A stretch of DNA of 64,000 bases. Origin: Streptomyces bluensis. Its GTDB lineage: Bacteria > Actinomycetota > Actinomycetes > Streptomycetales > Streptomycetaceae. The translations under genes were made by a program, and so were the position numbers. The stretch is taken from assembly GCF_014650715.1 (NCBI RefSeq), contig NZ_BMVM01000026.1:21999-85998 (forward strand), read 5' to 3'. The stretch's first letter is position 1. The number at the start of each line of letters is the position of its first letter. The notes under the pieces were generated by a model, which worked only from the letters and a program-made list of their open reading frames with translations, ran no database searches and had not been told where the DNA came from. Positions 47,907 to 57,071 of this stretch are shown here, piece after piece.

Positions 47907-50505
47907 CGGTGTGGGCGTGGACGTCCCGGACGAAGGGGTCGTCGGGGCTCAGGGCCAGGGCGCGGTCCGCGTCGGCCAACGCGCGGGCCGGATCGCCCAG
48001 TTCGAGGTGGACGAGTGCCCGTCGGCCCAGGGCCCAGGCGTAGTGCGGGTTGAGTTCCACGGCCCGGTCCAGGTCCGCGAGCGCCTCCTCGTGGCGGCCC
48101 AGCTCGGCCCGTGAGACGGCACGGCTCGCGTAGGCCGACGCGTAGGCGGGGTCGAGGTCGAGGGCCCGGTCGTAGTCGGCGAGGGCGGCCTGGTGCTGCC
48201 CGGCGGAGCGGAGGGCGTCACCGCGCTCGCACAGGCCCCAGGCCCAGTCCGGTTGCAGGACGACGGCCCGGTCCAGGTCCTCCATCTGCCGCGTGGGCTC
48301 CCCGAGGTCGCGCAGCACCCGGGCCCTGCGCACCAGCGCCCACGCGTAGTCGGGCTCCAGCTCCAGCGCCCGGTCGAGGTCCGCGAGCGCGCGGTCGAGG
48401 TCGCCCAGGCGCAGCCACGTCGCGCCGCGGGAGGCCCAGGGGAACTCCCGGGCCGGGTCGAGCCGGATCGCCCTGTCGAGGTCGGCCAGCGCCTCGTCGT
48501 ACCGCCCCAGGATGCGGTGGAACTCGCCGCGCGTGGACAGGCTCCGCGCGTGGTCCGGTTCCTGTTCCAGCGCGCGGTCCAGGGCGTCGATCGCCGCCCG
48601 GTAGTCGCCCAGGTCGGCGTGGGCGAGGGCTTTGCCGCGGTGGGCGCGGGAGAGGTCGGGGGCGAGGGTGAGGGCCCGCTCGTACTCCGCGAGGGCCCGC
48701 CGGTGGGCGCCGGCGCCGCGCAGGGCCTTGCCGCGCGCCACATGGGCCAGGGCCAGGGTGCGGTCGTCCAGGTCGATCCTGTCGTACTCGATGCGTTCCG
48801 CGGGGGCCGCCGGCCCGTGGGAGCGCGTGCGTGCTTGTTCTTCGGTCATCCAGTCGACGGTCGGGCTGTGTGCCTCGGGCAGTTCGCCGGCCTGCTCCAG
48901 CAGCAGTTCGAGTGCGGCGGCCTCGCGTCCCCGTTCGAGCGCCCCGGCGAGCCCGTCCGCCCAGTCCAGCAGTCCCTGTGCCCCCGTGTCCTCTCCCGCG
49001 TCCCTCAGGAGCCCCACCCACCGCCGGGCCACGTCCTCGCCCTGGTCGCAGGCCACGACGAAGTCCCGCAGGACGTCCGCCCGCGCGGTCCGCAATCCGG
49101 CGCACAACCGGTGGTACGACTCCTCCAGCCGCAGCCGCCGCCACCACTCGTCCGTCCAGGCCGCCTCCTCGCCGCCGAGGTCCGTCTCGATCTCGGCCCG
49201 CCACTGCCCGAGCGCCTGGGCGAGGCGACGGTGCCGGGCGGTCCACAGGCGCGGGGACCGGTGCCGCTGCAACCGCAGCATCGGCGCCCGTACGAGGTCG
49301 TGGTACTGCACCCGGTCCCCGCGATCGCTCACGAACGGCAGCCCACGCAGCCACTCGAAGAACGTCTCCGTCTCGTCGTCCGCGCACCGCACGGCGACCT
49401 GGACGATGTCGGCGTCCAGGTGCCGGGGGAACGCGCAGGCCAGTGCGGCTGCCCGGCGCACCGGGTCCTGTTCCCACTTCAGGAAGCGTTCCACGGCGGT
49501 CACGCTCGGATCGCCGATGTCGTCCACCTCCGCCGGCCGGGCCTGCGCGAGCGTCGACACGAGGACCGGAAGCCCGCCCGTGAGCCGGAGCACCTCCGCC
49601 ACGACCGGCTCGGCCACCACCCCCCGGTCCGCGAGCAGCCCGCGCGCCTCCGCCTCCGTGAAGGGCCCCAGCGGCACGTCGGTCACGAAGTCGGCGACGT
49701 CACTCCAGCGCACCGTGTCGAGGGGGTACTGGCCTGCGGTGACGACGAGCAGGTTGTCGGGGACGTCCCCGTACCGGTCGGTCGCCAGCACATCGTGCAG
49801 CCAGCGGTCGAGGACGGGGCCCGTGCGCTCGTAGGTGTCGAGGAACAGGACGATCCAGGGAACATCGACGGCGGCCTCCCTCACCTCCCTCAACAGCACC
49901 GGCGTCAGCATCTGCTCGGGCTCCCGGACCAGCCGGGCGTCCTCCTGGTTGCGGAAGCGGGTGCCGATCCCGGTGCGCATCTGGTCCACGCCCCGGGCGA
50001 GTTGGGCGGGGTCCACACCGGCACTGGCCAGCGGTCCGACGACCGGCACGTATCCCAGTGCCGCCGTCGCCACCCGCGCGACAGCCGTACTGCCCGCCGA
50101 GGGCTCCGTCTGCGCGTCGGGTACGGCGGCAAGGGCCGCTGCCTCGGCCTCGTACCGCCGCTCACGGTGTACGGCCAGCAGCCTGTCCAGCTCCTTGAAC
50201 CGGTGTCCTTGCGCCGCGCACTGGGCGCTGATCGCCTCCAGGACCTCGGGCACGCTGCCCACCGACTCGTCGACGTACGCCGTCAGCGCCCCGCGGTCCC
50301 GGGCGATCTGCTCCAACTCCCGTACCAGGAAAGTCTTTCCGACCCCCGCGTTGCCGTGCACGTGGAACAGAAACCGTGCGGTCTCGGCGTCGGGCGCGAG
50401 ATCGAGGTTGTCGCGGAAGGCGGCACGCTCGGCGGTACGCCCGACGAAGGCCTGCCGTCTGCGCTGCTGAATCAGCTGCCGCCTCGACGGCCGCACCCGC
50501 GCCAT
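47857..50505 (-). CDS. STAND-type ATPase with C-terminal TPR repeats
   Basis: 882 aa signalling-type protein. Walker A HGNAGVGKTFLV at residues 50-61, Walker B WIVLFLDTYERTG near 245, a helical and winged segment up to ~600, and about eight TPR units (~610-865) with the pattern W/A-x-G-DLDRALADLDRALELEP. STAND ATPases serve as switches in signalling, transcription or defence; there is no effector enzyme domain at the N-terminus, so the partner is unknown. GGGGAGGACAC before the ATG fixes the start. The TPRs are nearly regular at DNA level, suggesting recent internal expansion. Confidence 0.85.
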   Translation of the reverse strand: MARVRPSRRQLIQQRRRQAFVGRTAERAAFRDNLDLAPDAETARFLFHVHGNAGVGKTFLVRELEQIARDRGALTAYVDESVGSVPEVLEAISAQCAAQGHRFKELDRLLAVHRERRYEAEAAALAAVPDAQTEPSAGSTAVARVATAALGYVPVVGPLASAGVDPAQLARGVDQMRTGIGTRFRNQEDARLVREPEQMLTPVLLREVREAAVDVPWIVLFLDTYERTGPVLDRWLHDVLATDRYGDVPDNLLVVTAGQYPLDTVRWSDVADFVTDVPLGPFTEAEARGLLADRGVVAEPVVAEVLRLTGGLPVLVSTLAQARPAEVDDIGDPSVTAVERFLKWEQDPVRRAAALACAFPRHLDADIVQVAVRCADDETETFFEWLRGLPFVSDRGDRVQYHDLVRAPMLRLQRHRSPRLWTARHRRLAQALGQWRAEIETDLGGEEAAWTDEWWRRLRLEESYHRLCAGLRTARADVLRDFVVACDQGEDVARRWVGLLRDAGEDTGAQGLLDWADGLAGALERGREAAALELLLEQAGELPEAHSPTVDWMTEEQARTRSHGPAAPAERIEYDRIDLDDRTLALAHVARGKALRGAGAHRRALAEYERALTLAPDLSRAHRGKALAHADLGDYRAAIDALDRALEQEPDHARSLSTRGEFHRILGRYDEALADLDRAIRLDPAREFPWASRGATWLRLGDLDRALADLDRALELEPDYAWALVRRARVLRDLGEPTRQMEDLDRAVVLQPDWAWGLCERGDALRSAGQHQAALADYDRALDLDPAYASAYASRAVSRAELGRHEEALADLDRAVELNPHYAWALGRRALVHLELGDPARALADADRALALSPDDPFVRDVHAHTVSEAGRHTGPSPAPWE

Positions 50506-50818
50506 GTGTCCTCCCCGCTCCGCCGGGCCGTCGGCCCACCGGCCACCAGTGTCACCCAACCTGGGGGGAGGTGGGCGGGACCTGGCAGGAGGGCGCCGTA
50601 CGGGAACATGTCCAACACATCAATGCGCTCGCGGGTCGCGACGGGGCAGTGAGCGCCTGGCGCTGCGCCGCCGCGGCCTCCAGGTCGCGGACGAGTGAGG
50701 ACCTGCCGACACCCTGCGCGCCCGGACAGCCGCTCCTCGATCGACTCGCGAAGCCGTCGGGCACAACCCCGGGAAAATCACTTGGGGTTGATGTGGCGCA
50801 CGGGGACATAGTCCCACC
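50506..50818. other. intergenic region with a possible P-loop gene remnant
   Basis: 313 bp without an intact gene. On the minus strand, about 50640-50735 reads GAQGVGRSSLVRDLEAAAAQ, close to a Walker A motif and helix (compare GNAGVGKTFLVRELEQIA in the ATPase gene downstream), then loses sense. It looks like a scrap of a related ATPase. The rest holds the upstream signals of the flanking genes. Confidence 0.35.
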
Positions 50819-51373
50819 ATGACCATTGACCAGAATCATCGTTTCCAGCAGAGCTCGCGGTCCACGTTCCTCCCTCTCGCCGCGACCCTCCTCACCGCGA
50901 CGGTCGCCCTCTACATCAGCCTCGTCGCCTTCAGCAACATCACCGACTTCGGTACCAACCAGGCGTTCGTCCGGCACGTTCTCGCGATGGACACGACGTT
51001 CAAGGACGAGGATCTGATGTGGCGGGCGATCGAGTCGCGGGCGCTTCAGGACGCGGCGTACGTCGCCATCATCGCGTGGGAGACGGTCGCCGCACTCGTC
51101 CTCGTCTTCGCCACGTACCTCTGGGTGCGCCGTGACCACCACCGCGCCCGGCGCCTCTCCACGATCGGGCTGCTGATGCTCATGCTGCTCTTCGGTGCCG
51201 GGTTCATAGGCATCGGTGGTGAGTGGTTCGTGATGTGGCAGTCGGCGGACTGGAACGGGCTGGACGCGGCGACGCGGGTCTTCACGCTGAGCGGTGTCGT
51301 CCTGCTGGTCGTCCATCTTCCGGCGGAAGGGAGGGCGCCCGCTTCCGGTACAAGCACAGTGACGGCCGAGTGA
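50819..51373 (+). CDS. DUF2165-like small integral membrane protein
   Basis: 184 aa with four predicted helices: PLAATLLTATVALYISLVAF, DAAYVAIIAWETVAALVLVF, IGLLMLMLLFGAGFIGI and a last VFTLSGVVLLVVHL. The patterns NITDFGTNQAFVRHVLAMDT and WETVAAL fit DUF2165, a predicted membrane family of unknown function. ATG start; a TTGATG near 50790 may mark the promoter. Convergent with fbiC, with a strong terminator between. Confidence 0.85.
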   Translation: MTIDQNHRFQQSSRSTFLPLAATLLTATVALYISLVAFSNITDFGTNQAFVRHVLAMDTTFKDEDLMWRAIESRALQDAAYVAIIAWETVAALVLVFATYLWVRRDHHRARRLSTIGLLMLMLLFGAGFIGIGGEWFVMWQSADWNGLDAATRVFTLSGVVLLVVHLPAEGRAPASGTSTVTAE

Positions 51374-51399
51374 CGGCCGGGGAGTAGCCGACCAGTACG

Positions 51400-51431
51400 T
51401 GCGGGGGCGCCCTGACGAGGGCGCCCCCGCA
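51400..51431. terminator. bidirectional terminator between DUF2165 gene and fbiC
   Basis: TGCGGGGGCGCCCT-GACG-AGGGCGCCCCCGCA: a perfect 14-bp stem with a tetraloop, placed 27 nt after one stop and 4 nt before the other. Confidence 0.9.
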
Positions 51432-51434
51432 CCG

Positions 51435-54020
51435 TCAGTCCAGCACCGGCAGCAACTCCGGCAGGTGCCCGTCCGACACCGCCGCCGCCCGCTGCCGTTC
51501 CTCCGGGACCTCTCCGTACAGCGTCGTGCGGGGCTTCGCCGGGCGGCCCGCCGCGTCCGCCACCGCGATCAGGTCCTTGACCGACTTGTAGGAGCCGTAC
51601 GACGAGCCCGCCATACGGGAGATGGTCTCCTCCATCAGCGTGCCGCCGAGGTCGTTGGCGCCGGAGCGGAGCATCTCGGCGGCGCCCTCACTGCCGAGTT
51701 TCACCCAGCTGGTCTGGATGTTGGGGATGTGCGGGTGCAGGAGCAGGCGGGCCATCGCCGTCACCGCGCGGTTGTCGCGGGTCGTCGGGCCGGGGCGGGC
51801 GATGCCCGCCAGGTACACCGGCGCGTTCGTGTGGATGAACGGGAGCGTCACGAACTCCGTGAAGCCGCCGGTCTGTTGCTGGATGCGGGCGAGGGTACGG
51901 AGGTGGCCGAGCCAGTGACGGGGCTGGTCGACGTGGCCGTACATCATCGTGGAACTCGACCGGACACCCAGCTCATGCGCCGTCGTCACCACCTCGATCC
52001 AGGTCGCGGTGGGCAGCTTTCCCTTCGTCAGGACCCACCTGACCTCGTCGTCGAGGATCTCGGCGGCCGTGCCGGGGATGGAGTCGAGCCCGGCCTCCTT
52101 GGCGGCGGTCAGCCACTCGCGGATCGACATGCCGGTGCGGGTGGCGCCGTTCACCACCTCCATGGGTGAGAAGGCGTGGACGTGCATCCCGGGGACGCGG
52201 GACTTGACCGCCTTCGCGATGTCGAAGTACGCCGTGCCGGGCAGGTCCGGGTGGATGCCGCCCTGCATGCACACCTCGACCGCGCCCACGTCCCAGGCCT
52301 GTTGCGCGCGGTCCGCGACCTGGTCCAGGGAGAGGGTGTAGGCGTCGGCGTCCGTTCGGCGTTGCGCGAAGGCGCAGAAACGGCAGCCGGTGTAGCAGAC
52401 GTTGGTGAAGTTGATGTTGCGGGTGACGATGTAGGTGACGTCGTCTCCGACCGCCGACTTCCGTACGTCGTCGGCCACCCGGCACAGGGCGTCCAGCGCG
52501 GGGCCGTCCGCGTGGAGCAGGGCCAGGGCCTCGTCGTCGGTGAGGCGGGTCGGGTCGTCGGCCGCGGTGCGCAGGGCCTCGCGTACGTCGGTGTCGATGC
52601 GCTGCGGCACCATGCCGGGGGCGGCCGCCTCGCGCAGGGCCTCCCAGTCGCCGTACACCTCGTCGAAGTCGTCGCGGCGGTCGGACGTACGGCCCTCGGT
52701 GTCGATCGTGGTGTGGAGGTCCGTACGGCCCGAGGGCTGGAACGCCTCCTCGGGTTCCTGCCACGGACGGCCCTCCACAGGCGCGTCCGGGCGCGCCAGG
52801 CCCGTCTCCGGGTCCGCGAGCGCCCGTACGTGCGGCAGGAGCCGGGGGTCCAGCCAGGGTTCGCCGCGGGTCACGAACTCCGGGTAGACGCAGAGACGTT
52901 CCTTCAGTGCGAAGCCCGCCGCCGAAGACTGCCTGGCGAGTTCCTCGATCTGCGGCCAGGGGCGCTCGGGGTTCACATGGTCGATGGTGAGCGGGGAGAC
53001 GCCGCCCCAGTCGTCGATGCCGGCGCCGATGAGCCGCCCGTACTCGTCGTCGACGAGGTTCGGCGGCGCCTGGAGGCAGGCGCTCGGGCCCATGATGTGC
53101 CGGGCCACCGCGACCGTGGCGACGAGTTCGTCCAGCTCCGCGTCCGGCATGCCGCGCATCGCGGTGTCCGGCTTGGCGCGGAAGTTCTGGATGATCAGTT
53201 CCTGGATGCCGTGGTAGGCGCGGGAGACGCGCCGCAGCGCGAAGAGGGACTCGGCCCTCTCCTCGTACGTCTCGCCGATCCCGATGAGGATCCCGGACGT
53301 GAAGGGGACGGAGGAGCGGCCGGCGTCCTCCAGGACGCGCAGCCGTACGGCCGGTTCCTTGTCCGGGGAGCCGTGGTGGGGGCCGCCGGGCTCGGACCAC
53401 AGACGGGTCGCGGTCGTCTCCAGCATCATGCCCATGGAGGGGGCCACCGGCTTGAGCCGCTGGAAGTCGGTCCAGGTCATGACGCCCGGGTTGAGGTGCG
53501 GGAGCAGTCCCGTCTCCTCCAGGATGCGGATGGAGATGGCCCGGACGTAGGCGATCGTGTCGTCGTAGCCGTGCGCGTCCAGCCACTCGCGGGCCTCCGG
53601 CCAGCGGTCCTCGGGCTTGTCCCCGAGGGTGATCAGGGCTTCCTTGCAGCCGAGCGCGGCGCCCTTGCGGGCGATGTCGAGGACCTCGTCCGGGGACATG
53701 AACATCCCGTGGCCCGCCCGGCGCAGCTTGCCGGGGACGGTGACGAAGGTGCAGTAGTGGCACTTGTCGCGGCACAGGCGGGTGAGGGGGATGAAGACGC
53801 TCTTCGAGTACGTGATGACGCCGGGACGGCCCGCCGCCGTGAGACCCGCGTCGCGCACGCGGGCCGCCGACGCGGCGAGCTCCTCCAGGTCCGCGCCGCG
53901 GGCCTGGAGGAGGACGGCCGTCTCGGTGACGTCGAGAGCGACGCCGTCACGGGCACGTTTGAGGGCGCGACGCATGGAGTTCTCGGTCGGGCCGGTCCCT
54001 GGGGTCGCGGAAGTCGTCAT
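51435..54020 (-). CDS. fbiC: bifunctional FO synthase (CofG-CofH fusion)
   Basis: 861-aa double radical SAM enzyme that makes FO, the deazaflavin core of coenzyme F420, from tyrosine and 5-amino-6-ribitylaminouracil. The CofG half has CRDKCHYC (Cys83, 87, 90) in SKSVFIPLTRLCRDKCHYCT; the CofH half has CYTGCRFC (542, 546, 549) in TRNINFTNVCYTGCRFCAFA, the same context as in MqnC. The fusion is normal for actinomycetes. ATG start coding MTTSATPGTGPTEN; GAAGG touches it, so the ribosome site is poor and an internal ATG at residue 16 is an alternative. A deazaflavin-dependent enzyme gene lies 3 kb away. Confidence 0.95.
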   Translation of the reverse strand: MTTSATPGTGPTENSMRRALKRARDGVALDVTETAVLLQARGADLEELAASAARVRDAGLTAAGRPGVITYSKSVFIPLTRLCRDKCHYCTFVTVPGKLRRAGHGMFMSPDEVLDIARKGAALGCKEALITLGDKPEDRWPEAREWLDAHGYDDTIAYVRAISIRILEETGLLPHLNPGVMTWTDFQRLKPVAPSMGMMLETTATRLWSEPGGPHHGSPDKEPAVRLRVLEDAGRSSVPFTSGILIGIGETYEERAESLFALRRVSRAYHGIQELIIQNFRAKPDTAMRGMPDAELDELVATVAVARHIMGPSACLQAPPNLVDDEYGRLIGAGIDDWGGVSPLTIDHVNPERPWPQIEELARQSSAAGFALKERLCVYPEFVTRGEPWLDPRLLPHVRALADPETGLARPDAPVEGRPWQEPEEAFQPSGRTDLHTTIDTEGRTSDRRDDFDEVYGDWEALREAAAPGMVPQRIDTDVREALRTAADDPTRLTDDEALALLHADGPALDALCRVADDVRKSAVGDDVTYIVTRNINFTNVCYTGCRFCAFAQRRTDADAYTLSLDQVADRAQQAWDVGAVEVCMQGGIHPDLPGTAYFDIAKAVKSRVPGMHVHAFSPMEVVNGATRTGMSIREWLTAAKEAGLDSIPGTAAEILDDEVRWVLTKGKLPTATWIEVVTTAHELGVRSSSTMMYGHVDQPRHWLGHLRTLARIQQQTGGFTEFVTLPFIHTNAPVYLAGIARPGPTTRDNRAVTAMARLLLHPHIPNIQTSWVKLGSEGAAEMLRSGANDLGGTLMEETISRMAGSSYGSYKSVKDLIAVADAAGRPAKPRTTLYGEVPEERQRAAAVSDGHLPELLPVLD

Positions 54021-54212
54021 CCTTCGAGGATACGGTCGCCGTGATCAGCCCAGACTCCGCGCAACATGCCGCTCCTCTGCAACGTGCCGCTCCCCTTCCC
54101 TTGCACGGCAGTTCACGGCCCAATAGCAAGGTTGTGGACGCCACCCCTGCGCCACCTCTGAACCACCCCCCGCACCACCCATCTGACCCGAAGACGTGTT
54201 GGGAGCAACAGC

Positions 54213-55742
54213 ATGTGCGAGGACGACGACCACGGTGCCGGCCTGGGCAGACGCGCCCTGTTCGTGACGGGCGCCGCCGCCGCGCTTACGTTGGGGAGTG
54301 TGAGCTTCTCGAACGGGCCGTCCGCCGAGGCGGCGAACAACAGCGAGACGAAGACGGTGCGCGGCACGCTGCCCACCGGCTCCCCCGACTTCGTGTACCT
54401 GCCCGTCGAGGTCCCGTCCGGGGTACGGGAACTGCACGTCGCGTACACCTACGAGAAGCCCGCCGTGCCGCCCGGCACCGTGGGCAACGCCCTCGACATC
54501 GGCATCTTCGACGAACGCGGCACCGACCTCGGCGACAACGGCTTCCGCGGCTGGTCGGGCGGGGCGCGCACGGAGTTCTTCATCCGGGCGGACGACGCGA
54601 CACCCGGCTACCTTCCCGGTCCCGTCCGCCCCGGCACCTGGCACATCGCGCTCGGCCCGTACACGGTGGCACCGCAGGGCCTGGCGTACGAGATCACGAT
54701 CACCCTCACGTACGGCGAACCGGGGAAGACGGTGAAGCCGGTGTACCCGCCGTCCCGCGCGAAGGGCCGCGGCCGGGCCTGGTACCGCGGCGACTGCCAT
54801 CTGCACTCCTGGCACTCCGACGGCCGCCGCACCCCGGCCGAGATCGCGGCGCTCGCCCGTGCCGCGGGCCTCGACTTCATCAACACCTCCGAGCACAACA
54901 CCCACTCCGCGCACGCCCACTGGGCCGAGCACGCGGGTGACGACCTGCTGATCCTGCTGGGCGAGGAGGTCACGACCCGCAACGGCCACGTGGTGGCGCT
55001 CGGCATGGACCCCGGCACGTTCATCGACTGGCGCTACCGGGCCCGGGACAACCGTTTCGGCAAGTACGCGCGCAAGATCCGCGCCGCCGGTGGCCTGGTC
55101 GTCCCCGCCCACCCGCACGCCACCTGCATCGGCTGCAACTGGAAGTTCGGCTTCGGTGAGGCCGACGTGATCGAGGTGTGGAACGGGGCGTACGGCCCTG
55201 ACGACGAGGTGGCGTTGGCGGACTGGGACGGCATGCTGGTCGCCTCGGTCCGTTCGGACAACGGCCGGTCCTGGCTCCCGGCCATGGGCAGCAGCGACGC
55301 CCACCGCGACCCCGACCCCGTGGGCCGGCCCCAGACGGTCGTCCTCGCCGACGACCTGACCCGCGAGGCCGTCCTGGAGGGTCTGAAGGCGGGGCGCTCG
55401 TACGTGACCGAGTCGAGCACGGTGTCGCTGTCCTTCACCGCGGTCGGGGGCCGGGGCGAGCACGCGGGCATCGGCGAGCGGCTCGACGTGGACCGCGACG
55501 ACCCGGTCACGGTCCGTCTGGAGGTCACGGGCGCGCCCCGCTGCACGGTCCGGTTCGTCACCGACCAGGGCGTCCTGCACACCAGCGAGCCCCTGCCGGT
55601 GTCCGGGGCGGGCACGGTCGAGTGGCGTACGACGGCCGAGTACGCGGCGTACGTACGGGCGGAGTTGCGGCACGAGGCCGTGGTGACGTCGCTGCCGGGA
55701 CCGCTGGCGGCGTTCACGAACCCGATCTTCCTGGGGCGTTAG
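54213..55742 (+). CDS. exported PHP-domain metallohydrolase (CehA/McbA family)
   Basis: 509 aa. N-terminal Tat-like signal (LGRRALFVTGAAAALTLGSV), a beta-rich domain (residues ~45-185), then a PHP domain: GDCHLHSWHSDG (~195), NTSEHNTHSAH (~230), VVPAHPHATC (~292) and MGSSDAHRDPDP (~352) supply the metal-binding His/Asp/Glu set. The family includes carbaryl hydrolase and phosphoesterases; substrate not predictable. A final beta domain ends near TNPIFLGR. ATG start with TTGGGAGC upstream. Its stop overlaps the AraC gene's stop by four bases, tail to tail. Confidence 0.87.
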   Translation: MCEDDDHGAGLGRRALFVTGAAAALTLGSVSFSNGPSAEAANNSETKTVRGTLPTGSPDFVYLPVEVPSGVRELHVAYTYEKPAVPPGTVGNALDIGIFDERGTDLGDNGFRGWSGGARTEFFIRADDATPGYLPGPVRPGTWHIALGPYTVAPQGLAYEITITLTYGEPGKTVKPVYPPSRAKGRGRAWYRGDCHLHSWHSDGRRTPAEIAALARAAGLDFINTSEHNTHSAHAHWAEHAGDDLLILLGEEVTTRNGHVVALGMDPGTFIDWRYRARDNRFGKYARKIRAAGGLVVPAHPHATCIGCNWKFGFGEADVIEVWNGAYGPDDEVALADWDGMLVASVRSDNGRSWLPAMGSSDAHRDPDPVGRPQTVVLADDLTREAVLEGLKAGRSYVTESSTVSLSFTAVGGRGEHAGIGERLDVDRDDPVTVRLEVTGAPRCTVRFVTDQGVLHTSEPLPVSGAGTVEWRTTAEYAAYVRAELRHEAVVTSLPGPLAAFTNPIFLGR

Positions 55743-56761
55743 ACCCTGTTGGCCTTCCTAGAGGTGCCGTGGCGCTGACCGGTCCCTTGGAGCAGGGCGC
55801 GGCGGCGGTAGTCGCGGGGCGACACTCCATAGGTGGCGCGGAAGGCGCGCGTGAAGACCGGATGGTGCTCGAAACCCGCGCGTGCGGCGATGAGATGCAC
55901 GGGGACGTCGCTGCGGGCCGGGTCGGCGAGCTGCTCGCGGGCGCGCTCCAGACGAAGGTGGCGGATCCAGCCGGACACCGTGGTCTCGCGGTCCAGGTCG
56001 CGGAACAGCCGGTGGAGGTAACTGGTCGAGATGTGGTGCGCGGCGGCGATGGTGGCCGGCGTCAGGTCGGGGTCGTGCAGGTGCTCGCGGATGAACGCCT
56101 GGATGCGCTGGGTCAGCGTCCGTCTTCGGGATTCGGCGGGCACGGAGTCCATGGCGTCGAGCGCGTTCGCGAACACGGCGGCGAGCAGGTCGAGCAGGAC
56201 CGTCTCCAGGCGGGGCGCGTCGGCGGCGGTGTACGAACCGGTGTTGTCCGCCAGGGTGGTGAGGAAGGAGGTCAGCAGGGCCCCGACGCCTTCCCGCCCC
56301 GACAGCCGGTGACCGATCACCCGGTCGACCTCGTCCGAGGCGAGGGGCAGCCGTGCCCTGGGCACGTCGACGCTCACGGCGTGCACTGGCTCCCCGCGCG
56401 TGCCCATGATGATCTCCCACGGGCGGGAGGAGTCGTGGGTACGGAACTCGAACGAGCCGTACAGGGCATCCGGGCCGTGCATACGGAACCCCACGGTGCC
56501 CTTGATGATCAGCGAGAGGTGGATCATTTCCGGGTCGGAGCTGCGGATGAGTTCCGGTGTCCGCCGGATGACGTAGGACGCGCTGACCGAGGGCCATACG
56601 AGCGTGCTGCCCAGTGGGATGACGCGCTGGTGTGCGCTGAAGTGGGAGTCGGGGCGGCAGATCAGGTCCACGGGCGCGTGTGCCTGGGACAACCTCTCCC
56701 GCCACGCGTCGGCCCGGTCGGCCACCGGTAAATCCTCGGTACGGAACACTGTTTCGATCAT
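55739..56761 (-). CDS. AraC-family transcriptional regulator
   Basis: 340 aa. An N-terminal AraC-binding-like domain (MIETVFRTEDLPVADRADAW, then MIHLSLIIKGTVGFR) and a C-terminal double helix-turn-helix: RIQAFIREHLHDPDLTPATI, AAAHHISTSYLHRLFRDLD and AGFEHHPVFTRAFRATYGVS plus PRDYRR. This matches the AraC_binding_2/HTH_18 layout common in streptomycetes. The start is the ATG with GGGGGC upstream; an in-frame ATG at 56827 is possible. An imperfect 21-bp direct repeat upstream may be its operator. Confidence 0.88.
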   Translation of the reverse strand: MIETVFRTEDLPVADRADAWRERLSQAHAPVDLICRPDSHFSAHQRVIPLGSTLVWPSVSASYVIRRTPELIRSSDPEMIHLSLIIKGTVGFRMHGPDALYGSFEFRTHDSSRPWEIIMGTRGEPVHAVSVDVPRARLPLASDEVDRVIGHRLSGREGVGALLTSFLTTLADNTGSYTAADAPRLETVLLDLLAAVFANALDAMDSVPAESRRRTLTQRIQAFIREHLHDPDLTPATIAAAHHISTSYLHRLFRDLDRETTVSGWIRHLRLERAREQLADPARSDVPVHLIAARAGFEHHPVFTRAFRATYGVSPRDYRRRALLQGTGQRHGTSRKANRV

Positions 56762-56913
56762 CGCGTCTGCCCCCGTCGCAGCATGGATGAACACCGGGCC
56801 CCGGCGGCCCGGAAACACCACCAGCATTGCGCGAGACGCAAAGAAGCGGCAAAGAGCTCCGTGTCGCTCGGCGTGGCGCGCCCCGTACCCGTGGGACACC
56901 TGCTGGTTACCCA

Positions 56914-56963
56914 CTCGGTCAGGAACTGCTGCCCTTCACCTGCTCAGTCAGGAGCTACTTCCC
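56914..56963. promoter_or_regulatory. imperfect 21-bp direct repeat upstream of the AraC gene
   Basis: CTCGGTCAGGAACTGCTGCCC and CTCAGTCAGGAGCTACTTCCC agree at 17 of 21 positions, with 29-bp offset. AraC proteins bind such direct repeats. It lies 150-200 bp before the regulator and the same distance before the nitroreductase gene, so either could be the target. The remaining ~370-bp divergent gap shows nothing else. Confidence 0.4.
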
Positions 56964-57071
56964 GGGACGATCCGGGCCACAGCGCGGTATGTCCTGCGCG
57001 AGCACCGCCCGCGCATGTCCGAACCCGGAGCACCACCTCGTCCCGTTCTCCGGCCGTCTGCTACACCTTGC

